A stretch of 8,620 nucleotides of DNA from Phycisphaerales bacterium (GTDB lineage Bacteria > Planctomycetota > Phycisphaerae > Phycisphaerales > UBA1924), in the NCBI GenBank assembly GCA_029212425.1, contig JARGNC010000112.1:1-8620 (forward strand), read 5' to 3'. Under the pieces are notes generated by a model. That model made no database searches. It was not told where the DNA came from and saw nothing but the letters and a program-made list of their open reading frames with translations. Below are positions 1 to 5,962 of this stretch, in pieces. The position numbers and the translations under genes were made by a program. Position 1 is the first letter of the stretch, and every line of letters starts with the position of its first letter.

Positions 1-872
1 ATATCAATGGAAGCACCTTCGCATTCGCCGTAGATCCATGATTCATCAGCGATGCGTGTTGGTACAACCTCAAGATCGGAGTTGAGTCGTGAGCCGAGCA
101 TTGGGTTTGTTGCGTAGTAGGCGAGGCGCGATACCGCGTCTGGGTTGAAGCCATCGGTTTCTGATATTTCTTGTTCTGATGAACGGACGTATTCTTTGCC
201 GCCGTTGTCAGACCATGCCATGTCGTCGATGATCTGCATTGGATCGATCATCATGGCGGGGGTTGCACCCGGGACTGGTGTTTCAATACCAAAGTCCAGT
301 TTCCCATCGAAATCTACATCGTGCGCGGAGTCTTTCCACATGGTGTACTCTGGGCCGTAGACGCTTTGGCCGTCGACAATGCTGTGTCCTGGTCTGCGAC
401 GCATGAGGATGTAGGTCGAGGAATCGTCGTTGCTGAGATTCCCGAGCACATCGTTCGGGTTGTCGATGAATGCGTCATGGAATGACGCGCTGTTCTCACC
501 TTCGTTGGGAAGAACAAGCGGGATGAGGGATTGTGAGACTGTGCCGTTGTAGAGAACTAGAAAGCCGTTCGATCCGATCGAGAGCCCATCGAGTGAGAAT
601 GCTTCATCAATTTCGACTTCCGACGCGTTGTTTGGGATGTCATCGTCGTTGGTGTCCGCGCCGCCTTTGAAGATACCGATTGCGTATCCGGTCAAGTCCA
701 TTCCTGGCTTGCCGTAGAGTTCGATGAACTCAAGGACTGCGTCATTGGTTGACCCTGATCCTGGAGGGTTTTGGTACACTTCATTGATCACGACTTGGCT
801 TGATGCGGTACCGGAGAATGATGCGATGGCCATCGCTCCAAGCATGACTCTTGTCGAAAATGGTGTGTTCAT
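1..872 (-). CDS. Lamin-tail-domain (LTD) secreted protein, C-terminus cut by window edge
   Basis: The frame is open from an ATG at 872 down to base 3, giving 290 residues with no stop. The C-terminus lies outside the window. The start is supported by AGGAAG at 881-886, eight bases upstream. Residues 1-25 look like a Sec signal peptide (short basic start, hydrophobic stretch, likely cleavage after ASS before QVVINEVY). Residues 26 to about 110 match the LTD pattern (VVINEVYQNP, EFIELYG, DLTGYAIGIF, GFLVLYNG). LTD is a small immunoglobulin-like beta fold common in exported bacterial proteins; its role here is unknown. Residues 185-193 form an acidic DxDxDG loop that could bind calcium. The gene follows the pseudopilin gene by 76 bases on the same strand, so the two may be co-transcribed. 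A C-terminal anchor such as PEP-CTERM is plausible but cannot be seen. Confidence 0.85.
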   Translation of the reverse strand, partial: MNTPFSTRVMLGAMAIASFSGTASSQVVINEVYQNPPGSGSTNDAVLEFIELYGKPGMDLTGYAIGIFKGGADTNDDDIPNNASEVEIDEAFSLDGLSIGSNGFLVLYNGTVSQSLIPLVLPNEGENSASFHDAFIDNPNDVLGNLSNDDSSTYILMRRRPGHSIVDGQSVYGPEYTMWKDSAHDVDFDGKLDFGIETPVPGATPAMMIDPMQIIDDMAWSDNGGKEYVRSSEQEISETDGFNPDAVSRLAYYATNPMLGSRLNSDLEVVPTRIADESWIYGECEGASID

Positions 873-948
873 GGTTCTCTCTTCCTATGTGGGTTCAGTT
901 TGATGAACCTGTGATTGCTCCGTCATCGTTCATGACATATGAGATGAC

Positions 949-1989
949 TTATCTGTACTTTCCGGTGAGCAGTTCACCGGTGAAAACTGAGTTCTCAGGA
1001 AAGTCTGGGTAGACGGCAGCTCCGTTTGCTCGCGCTTCCATTGCTGGGTCGTAGTTGAATGTTTTGTCGCCGTTCAAGTCTTCGAAGGTGGCGACATGTC
1101 CATCGGCAAAGAGGAAGTTTCCGAGCGTTTTGTCGTGTCCCCTAAGAAATCCGTTTGGCTTTGAACCATGGGCTGGGCCGAAATCTGCGAAATCGTGAGA
1201 TGCCCATGTGAATCCGTCTCTCCAGTTTGGGCCGTCGGTTACGGACTTGCATGCAGGGAGGGTTTCTGAAATGAGGTCGATTGTGTCGTTGGTGTTGGAC
1301 GAATCTGCATCAACGCGTGCGTCTGCCATGAGCGGGACGATCGAGGTGGAAACAATCTGCGTTGAGTGTTCTTTGAGCGGTCCGATGACACCGCGTGTTT
1401 GATCTGCGGGCTGTCCGGTTTGTCCGATTCGATTGTTCCGCCACTGGGTGTATGCCATGTACCATGACTGCGTGTAGTTTGAGTTGTACCCCTTTGCAAT
1501 CAGGGTATCTCGCGTTTCTTGCGTGTACTCTTCTCCGTAACCACCATCTTTCATCCGTTCGGTGTGGAGATTCTGGTTATATTGCGCGGGTGCGGTTTGA
1601 CAGAGCAACTCGCTTGGACGGAAACCGCCGTATTCGACTGCGTCATGGATCCAACCGATCCGTTCGACTGTCCCTCGTCTGTCGTTGGGGTTCCGATCCC
1701 ATTTCTGCTCGAGTACGAATCCCTTTGCATGCTTTCGCACACGATTATCAAAGGGGCCTGAACTCAGGTAACCTTTGTTTGAGCTTGCGTAGGTCGTGAA
1801 GCCGACACCGAGTTGTCGGAGATTGGATGAGCATTGAATTCGCTTCGAGGTTTCTCTCGCTTTGCCCAGCGATGGGAGAAGGATCCCGATCAGCAATGAC
1901 ATGATTGCGATCACACCGAGCAGTTCAATCAGCGTGACTCCCTTGCTTGCGATCCTGGTATCTGTTTGATTGTTGGTAACACAATGCAT
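949..1989 (-). CDS. Pseudopilin-like protein with prepilin N-terminus and H-Xn-DG C-terminal element
   Basis: This is a 346-residue protein if started at the ATG at 1989. It begins with a short polar leader, then G17 followed by VTLIELLGVIAIMSLLIGIL, the type IV prepilin/type II pseudopilin signature. Cleavage is expected after G17, with the conserved glutamate at +5 (E22). Then come SLGKARETSKRIQCSSNLRQLG, typical of planctomycete members, and a mostly beta C-terminal region. Near the end, H285 is followed by FADGH, resembling the prepilin-associated H-X9-DG domain but with ten residues between H and D. The frame stays open upstream to an ATG at 2130, but GGAGAG at 1997-2002 lies seven bases before the ATG at 1989, and the longer versions add an unusual leader. 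Such proteins are exported, membrane-held and processed by a prepilin peptidase. They are numerous in Planctomycetota and their exact function is unknown. The downstream LTD gene may be in the same operon. Confidence 0.85.
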   Translation of the reverse strand: MHCVTNNQTDTRIASKGVTLIELLGVIAIMSLLIGILLPSLGKARETSKRIQCSSNLRQLGVGFTTYASSNKGYLSSGPFDNRVRKHAKGFVLEQKWDRNPNDRRGTVERIGWIHDAVEYGGFRPSELLCQTAPAQYNQNLHTERMKDGGYGEEYTQETRDTLIAKGYNSNYTQSWYMAYTQWRNNRIGQTGQPADQTRGVIGPLKEHSTQIVSTSIVPLMADARVDADSSNTNDTIDLISETLPACKSVTDGPNWRDGFTWASHDFADFGPAHGSKPNGFLRGHDKTLGNFLFADGHVATFEDLNGDKTFNYDPAMEARANGAAVYPDFPENSVFTGELLTGKYR

Positions 1990-1996
1990 TGAAGAA

Positions 1997-2002
1997 CTCT
2001 CC
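1997..2002 (-). promoter_or_regulatory. Ribosome binding site deciding the pseudopilin start
   Basis: The minus strand reads GGAGAG here, followed by seven bases (TTCTTCA) and ATG at 1989. The upstream in-frame ATGs at 2004, 2049 and 2130 have no comparable purine-rich site at proper spacing. This favours the 346-residue form. Confidence 0.6.
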
Positions 2003-2142
2003 ATATTGATCTGATCAAACTGCTGACACACTCTTTGAATGAGGATCATTATGGAAACTTGATTGTTCTTTGATGCGATTACTTGGTTAAGAGAACATGA
2101 AGTTTGCAATCGAACTACTTGCCAACTCATGCATGTATCTCT

Positions 2143-2171
2143 TCACACAAAGTTAACTGCTTCTTGTGTGA
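2143..2171. repeat. 8-bp inverted repeat, 13-base spacer
   Basis: TCACACAA at 2143-2150 pairs perfectly with TTGTGTGA at 2164-2171. The spacer contains the palindrome GTTAAC. It could be an operator dyad or a hairpin in the leader RNA. It is not a CRP-type site, because the half-sites face the opposite way. Confidence 0.5.
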
Positions 2172-2172
2172 C

Positions 2173-2203
2173 TGAGTCAATGCGATTCACTAATCTTGAC
2201 TCA
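2173..2203. repeat. Bulged hairpin with 8+4-bp stem
   Basis: TGAGTCAA at 2173-2180 pairs with TTGACTCA at 2196-2203. Inside it, GATT at 2184-2187 pairs with AATC at 2192-2195 around a CACT loop, leaving a three-base bulge (TGC). It starts two bases after the previous repeat ends. It may be a leader-RNA hairpin or a regulator binding site. Confidence 0.5.
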
Positions 2204-2263
2204 ACTGGATGGGATGTTCCCTTTCGGGTTTCATGGCGGACTGAGAGATTCGCCGAAGGATTA

Positions 2264-2281
2264 CCGCTCAAACATGAGCGG
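2264..2281 (+). repeat. Hairpin abutting the Shine-Dalgarno of the PEP-CTERM gene
   Basis: CCGCTCA (2264-2270), loop AACA, TGAGCGG (2275-2281) form a perfect 7-bp stem with a four-base loop. The stem ends directly before AAGGAGAG. A hairpin in this position could protect the 5' end of the message or influence ribosome loading. There is no T-run after it, so it is not a terminator. Confidence 0.55.
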
Positions 2282-2289
2282 AAGGAGAG
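2282..2289 (+). promoter_or_regulatory. Strong ribosome binding site of the PEP-CTERM gene
   Basis: AAGGAGAG lies immediately upstream of ATG at 2294, with the AGGAG core six bases away. This sets the start at 2294 rather than at the in-frame ATG at 2063, which would add 77 residues of unlikely sequence before an obvious signal peptide. Confidence 0.8.
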
Positions 2290-2293
2290 ACTC

Positions 2294-2953
2294 ATGAAAA
2301 TCACAAGCACGATCGCAGTATTGGCAGGAATCGCGGCCACCGCTTCGGCCAATGTCACTATCACCGAGGCATTCACTGGACTTTCTGGCGAAGATGGAAC
2401 AGCTGACTGGTTCGAAGTCACCAACAACACCGGTGCTGCAATCAACACCGCTGACTTCTGGTACGATGACGACAGCGCTTCGTTTGGCAGCGCTGGCCAA
2501 CTCGATTCCATCGTTCTTGGCGCAGGGGAATCGGCGATCTTCCTGATTTCTGATGACAATGTTGCTGTTGACGATGTCAGCTACGCATCAGCAATCGCTG
2601 AGTTTCAAGCGATCTGGTCATTCTCAGGATTGATCGGCTTGACCAATGGCGGTGGCGCTCTGGGTCAAGGTGGCGATCAGATCAACTTGCTCGACGCGGG
2701 TGGTTCGGTTGTGGTCTTCGCTGATGTTGCAGAATCTCTTTCTGGCGCACTCGAAACCATCGACTATGTTTCAGGAGCGAACTCGGTTCTTGGCGTCAAC
2801 GGTGCGTACTCATCCAACGCTTTCTTCAACGATAACCTCGGTGTTCCAAACGACGAAGCAGTTCTCATTGGCTCACCAGGTACGGTACCAACTCCGGGCT
2901 CGATCGCATTGCTCGGTCTTGGCGGTATGATCGGGTTCCGTCGTCGTCGTTGA
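2294..2953 (+). CDS. LTD-like protein with PEP-CTERM-type sorting tail
   Basis: This is a 219-residue exported protein. Residues 1-19 are a signal peptide (MKITSTIAVLAGIAATASA, likely cleaved before N20). Residues 20 to about 90 resemble a lamin tail domain (VTITEAFTG, ADWFEVTNNTGAAIN, IVLGAGESAIFLIS). The middle is acidic and rich in glycine, alanine and serine, with no cysteine. The tail is VPTPGS (198-203), a hydrophobic stretch (IALLGLGGMIGF) and RRRR at 216-219. This is the PEP-CTERM layout, with PTPGS replacing the usual P-E-P, a form seen in Phycisphaerae. Such tails are recognised and processed by an exosortase, which delivers proteins to the surface or extracellular matrix. No exosortase is in this window. 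The gene is monocistronic by context: divergent from its left neighbour, with a terminator just after it. Its specific function is unknown. Confidence 0.88.
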   Translation: MKITSTIAVLAGIAATASANVTITEAFTGLSGEDGTADWFEVTNNTGAAINTADFWYDDDSASFGSAGQLDSIVLGAGESAIFLISDDNVAVDDVSYASAIAEFQAIWSFSGLIGLTNGGGALGQGGDQINLLDAGGSVVVFADVAESLSGALETIDYVSGANSVLGVNGAYSSNAFFNDNLGVPNDEAVLIGSPGTVPTPGSIALLGLGGMIGFRRRR

Positions 2954-2986
2954 GATTTCTCGGACTTCGATAAAGTTGTCTATACG

Positions 2987-3021
2987 AAAGCACCCCGCAT
3001 CATTGAGGCGGGGTGCTTTTT
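2987..3021 (+). terminator. Rho-independent terminator after the PEP-CTERM gene
   Basis: AAAGCACCCCGC (2987-2998) pairs perfectly over 12 bp with GCGGGGTGCTTT (3008-3019) around a nine-base loop, with a five-T run at 3017-3021. It lies 33 bases after the stop codon. It also lies 13 bases beyond the end of the convergent minus-strand gene, but in that direction only three Ts follow the stem, so it is likely weaker there. Confidence 0.9.
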
Positions 3022-3033
3022 GCTGGGTCAAGA

Positions 3034-3360
3034 TCAGCGAATTTCGAACAGTATCAACTCATCGCATTTTTCTGCAGCGACCGCAAGGAATGACTGATCC
3101 CCACGCTGGATGAACTTGAGGCCTTCGGGTCTGCAGCTTGCGTCGAGGGCAACCGCATCGAGCAAAGCTGGTGCAAATGGGTTGGAGAGATCGTACATCA
3201 AGATAGCGTGTGAGCGTTCGAGTCCTACGAATCCGATTGTTCTGCCTTGAATGTACCCAATTTCGAGTCCCTCTGGTTCTGGACCGGACTGATCGCTTCG
3301 GGAGTCGTTGTCGTTGTACAGGTCTGGGATGACCATGGATGTGATGAGTTCCAGATTTGC
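3034..3360 (-). pseudogene. C-terminal part of the choice-of-anchor I gene in a shifted frame
   Basis: The frame is open from just after a TAA (3361-3363) to TGA at 3034-3036. It reads NLELITSMVIPDLYNDND, then SRSDQSGPEPEGLEIGYIQG, RTIGFVGLERSHAILMYDLS, PEGLKFIQ and ends LILFEIR. These are the closing blocks of choice-of-anchor I proteins. The piece is offset by one base (-1) from the upstream frame and overlaps it. It could only be made alone from the ATG at 3336, which has no good ribosome binding site, so it is more likely the detached end of the same gene. The protein would end at the last beta strand with no PEP-CTERM, LPXTG or other visible C-terminal anchor. Confidence 0.8.
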
Positions 3361-4484
3361 TTACCGGTGGCTGCATCGTGGATTGATATTGATCGTGATC
3401 CGAGTGCTGCGGGTTCGTCGATGTCTCCATCGCTGTCTGTATCGCCGTCGATCGTGCTGATGACCAAGTCTGCGTTGGAAGAGTTGAATAGTTTTTTCGC
3501 AACGACTGGATCGATCAGATTCTGTTGGATGGCGTCTCGGAACCGAATCGAGTCATCGTCTCCTTGCTCTCCTTCATTTGCTAGCAGTAGATACGAAGAT
3601 CCATTTGAATCAAAGAGTTTGATCGAATCGGGTTGATGCAGCATGTTGATCGGGGATTGATCAACGATCCGGATGGCCCCTTCATCACTCGAATCGAAGG
3701 GGGCAGAACTGCTCCCTAGCGGAATGATCGACGACCATTGGTTGGATTGAAACTCGAATCGGGCGAGGGCGTTGTTTTCTTGGAGCGAAACCCAAACTCC
3801 ATCGTTGAAGACGGCAAGGTATTCGGGTTCAATGTCGAGCCATGGCCTTGCCTTGTGAGCGTCCGAGATACGCAGCGTGTTCAGGTCCACATGGTCGTTT
3901 AGGAATGGTGATTGAAAGTTGACTGAAGCACCAGTTATTGGGCTGCTAAGGAATTCTGCTTGTGAGTTGATGGATTGGAGGTCGAAAATAGTGATCCCGC
4001 CTTGGAGGTCTGTGCGGTCTGGTTCACACTCGTTCGCGATCACGAGCTTTGAGCCGTCTGGGGAGAAGTCTGCACAATCGGGGTGGTAACCCGCGTCGAG
4101 CATTGTGATTCGATTCAGCGAATTGGTGTCGAAGATCATCGCGATCCCGTGCTGGAGATCCTTTGGGGATGGTACCCAAGTTATGACACCGAACCCTCTG
4201 TTGAGAGGATCAATGGCAATTGAAGTGGGCTCCCAGTTTGTTAGGTTTCCACCCCATTTATCGACTCTTAGACTGAGTGGATTCTGAAATGCAGGGTTGA
4301 GGTTGTACACGCTTAGACCATTGGCGCCGATGATAAAGAGGAACTCGGATAGATCGTCGAAGGCAAGGATCTCTGCACCGCTTTGGAGGTGGATGGCTTG
4401 GCGTTGATGCAGTTGCAATCTCGATGCGGGCGCGTCTGGTGCTGGTTGTTGACAGATTGAAATGAACAGGATTGAGAAAATCAT
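3225..4484 (-). CDS. Choice-of-anchor I family protein, N-terminal part (frame broken)
   Basis: This 419-residue frame matches the choice-of-anchor I family, exported beta-propeller-like proteins of unknown enzymatic role. Visible family blocks include PDCADFSPDGSKLVIANECEP (about 135-155), a conserved EPEYLAVFNDGVWVSLQENNALA (219-241), DEGAIRI (267-273), QPDSIKLF and YLLLANEG (298-305), and the acidic DGDTDSDGDIDEPAALGSRSISI stretch (346-368). The family signal is lost after about residue 380, where the frame runs into non-family sequence (residues 382-419) and stops. The missing end (DSRSDQSGPEPEG onward) is present in another frame at 3034-3360. The start at 4484 gives a short hydrophobic N-terminus (MIFSILFISIC) that may be a signal peptide. 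The residue before C11 is isoleucine, so a standard lipobox is lacking. No clear Shine-Dalgarno was seen. The gene is probably a recent pseudogene or carries a sequence error. Confidence 0.8.
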   Translation of the reverse strand: MIFSILFISICQQPAPDAPASRLQLHQRQAIHLQSGAEILAFDDLSEFLFIIGANGLSVYNLNPAFQNPLSLRVDKWGGNLTNWEPTSIAIDPLNRGFGVITWVPSPKDLQHGIAMIFDTNSLNRITMLDAGYHPDCADFSPDGSKLVIANECEPDRTDLQGGITIFDLQSINSQAEFLSSPITGASVNFQSPFLNDHVDLNTLRISDAHKARPWLDIEPEYLAVFNDGVWVSLQENNALARFEFQSNQWSSIIPLGSSSAPFDSSDEGAIRIVDQSPINMLHQPDSIKLFDSNGSSYLLLANEGEQGDDDSIRFRDAIQQNLIDPVVAKKLFNSSNADLVISTIDGDTDSDGDIDEPAALGSRSISIHDAATGKQIWNSSHPWSSQTCTTTTTPEAISPVQNQRDSKLGTFKAEQSDS

Positions 4485-4760
4485 GCTGGACGATAGTGTT
4501 TGGAAATTTCTTTCGAATCTGCAAAGCGATCATGTGCAGCGTGTTTGGTGTTCGGGTAGGGTATGAAAGACTCAGATGCATATGGAATTGTGCGGTTTTC
4601 AGCGCTTTTACGCGGGTAGAAGGACGATTCCACTTGCTGAGTAAAGATATTGTGAAGAGTTGTCGTGGTCAGTTTGGGCTACGATTTTCGAATGAATCAG
4701 AGTTGAGAGCCGTACATTTGTATTGGTTGAGATTGGCTGTTTAAGAAGGAACCAGAGCAC
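4485..4760. other. Divergent intergenic region, probable promoters for both sides
   Basis: This 276-base gap lies between the choice-of-anchor gene (-) and the DUF1080 lipoprotein gene (+). It looks more AT-rich than its flanks. TTTCGAAT occurs twice (4511-4518 and 4686-4693), each containing the palindrome TTCGAA. No convincing sigma-70 promoter, hairpin or RNA gene was found. A plus-strand frame from a TTG at 4472 runs through it (see rejected items). Confidence 0.5.
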
Positions 4761-5951
4761 ATGAGACTCCTATTTGCCAGTGTTGCGTTGATCGGTTTGT
4801 TGATGGGTGGATGCGAAACTTTGCCAAGCGTTGAGGCAATAACTGATCAGGGTTGGACGAATCTTTTCAATGGCAAGAACCTCGACGGCTGGGCATGCGA
4901 GGGTGATCTGGATGCGTGGGGTGTGGTTGATGGGGAGCTGGTGACGCTGAAACCCGGCAAGGGGTGGTGGCTGCGGACAGACAAGATGTATCGGGACTTT
5001 GAGATCAAGCTCGAGTTCTGGATGCCTGAGGGTGGAAACTCTGGGGTTGGGTTGCGTGGGTCATCCAATGGTGATCCGGCGTTTACGGGGTTTGAGGTGC
5101 AAATCTTGGATACGCATGGTGAGGAGCCTGCGGATTACACGTGCGGCTCGGTGTACACGGCGATTACTGCTGATTCGATGGCGGTGAATCCGGCGGGGCA
5201 GTGGAACTCGTACCACATCACGGTGATCGGGGACATGATTTATGTGAAGCTCAACGGGGTGAAGGTAATTGACAAACAACAGCTTGATGATCGAGGGTAT
5301 TACCGATCACCAGAGAATCCGCTACCTTTGAAGGATCGCGCGACGACGGGGTATATCTCGCTGCAGGATCATGGGCATCCGTTCCGGTATCGGAATATCA
5401 AGATCAAGGATCTGTCGGTTGATCCGGAACCTGATGGGATGGTGGCGCTGATTGATCCGCGGCTTGAGAACTGGTTTGCGGAGGACAACGCGGAGTGGAC
5501 GAACGAGGGCGGGTCACTGGTTGGACGCAAGGGTCCTGGTCATTTGTTTACCAAGAGCGAGTACGAGGACTTTGAGATGCGGGCGTTGGTGAAGGTAAAC
5601 GAGCGTGGGAACTCGGGGATGTACTTCCGGGTCAAGCCGAATCCTGATCCGAACAATCCTTGGCCGATCGGGTACGAGGCGCAGGTGGATAATCATGATC
5701 CGAAGAACTTCACGGGTGTGATTTATGACGAGGCATGGTCTGAGGATCACGCGGCGCCATTGACCAGAGACGATGCATGGTTTGATTATCGTGTTCGTGT
5801 TGAGGGGGATTGGATCCGCACGTGGATCAACGGCAAGGCGATGGTGGACACCAAGCTGAGCGAGTTCGATCGTGGGCATCTGGCGGTGCAGGGGCATCAC
5901 GATGGGAATGTGATCGAGTACCGCGATATTCGTTTGCTTGAGCTGGACTGA
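4761..5951 (+). CDS. Lipoprotein with two DUF1080 (3-keto-disaccharide hydrolase) domains
   Basis: This is a 396-residue protein. Residues 1-18 are a lipoprotein signal (hydrophobic stretch, then LMGGC with C18 as the lipidated residue), so it is probably anchored in a membrane facing the periplasm. Domain one covers about 32-219 (LFNGKNLDGW, a DAWGVVDGELV strand, FEIKLEFWMPEGGNSGVGLRG, FEVQILDTHG, YISLQDHGHPFRYRNIKIKDL). Domain two covers about 227-396 (WTNEGGSLVGRKG, FEMRALVKVNERGNSGMYFR, IGYEAQVDNHD, HLAVQGHHDGNVIEYRDIRLLEL). Both have the concanavalin-like DUF1080 fold, and they look like an internal duplication. DUF1080 is known to include enzymes that cleave 3-keto-glycosides. GAAGGA at 4745-4750 serves as ribosome binding site. 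It converges with the oxidoreductase gene, with only 11 bases between the stops. The substrate is unknown, and either domain may be binding-only. Confidence 0.88.
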   Translation: MRLLFASVALIGLLMGGCETLPSVEAITDQGWTNLFNGKNLDGWACEGDLDAWGVVDGELVTLKPGKGWWLRTDKMYRDFEIKLEFWMPEGGNSGVGLRGSSNGDPAFTGFEVQILDTHGEEPADYTCGSVYTAITADSMAVNPAGQWNSYHITVIGDMIYVKLNGVKVIDKQQLDDRGYYRSPENPLPLKDRATTGYISLQDHGHPFRYRNIKIKDLSVDPEPDGMVALIDPRLENWFAEDNAEWTNEGGSLVGRKGPGHLFTKSEYEDFEMRALVKVNERGNSGMYFRVKPNPDPNNPWPIGYEAQVDNHDPKNFTGVIYDEAWSEDHAAPLTRDDAWFDYRVRVEGDWIRTWINGKAMVDTKLSEFDRGHLAVQGHHDGNVIEYRDIRLLELD

Positions 5952-5962
5952 TTCGAGACTGA

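Larger units (their letters stand above)
1990..2293. other. Divergent intergenic region with three inverted repeats
   Basis: This 304-base gap separates the pseudopilin gene (-) from the PEP-CTERM gene (+). Promoters for both should lie here, but no confident -35/-10 pair was found. A TTGACT sits at 2197-2202, inside one repeat arm, without a convincing -10. The region holds three perfect inverted repeats, listed separately. Open frames running through it from either side read as low-quality extensions of the flanking genes. Confidence 0.6.

Noticed and set aside
2143..2171. CRP/FNR-type operator
   Set aside because: The half-sites are TCACACAA and TTGTGTGA, facing outward in the reverse order of a TGTGA-N6-TCACA site, with a 13-base spacer.
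2063..2293. 77-residue N-terminal extension of the PEP-CTERM protein
   Set aside because: A strong ribosome binding site and a textbook signal peptide both place the start at 2294.
3300..3360. Programmed -1 ribosomal frameshift in the choice-of-anchor gene
   Set aside because: No X-XXY-YYZ slippery heptamer was found in the overlap, and a simple -1 shift would leave several family residues missing. A deletion explains the sequence better.
4472..4744. 90-residue plus-strand frame in the gap before the DUF1080 gene
   Set aside because: It starts with TTG, with a purine-rich stretch directly against the start instead of at proper spacing. It overlaps the start of the divergent gene and has a cysteine-, phenylalanine- and arginine-rich composition without any recognised motif. 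The region is better explained as a promoter gap.
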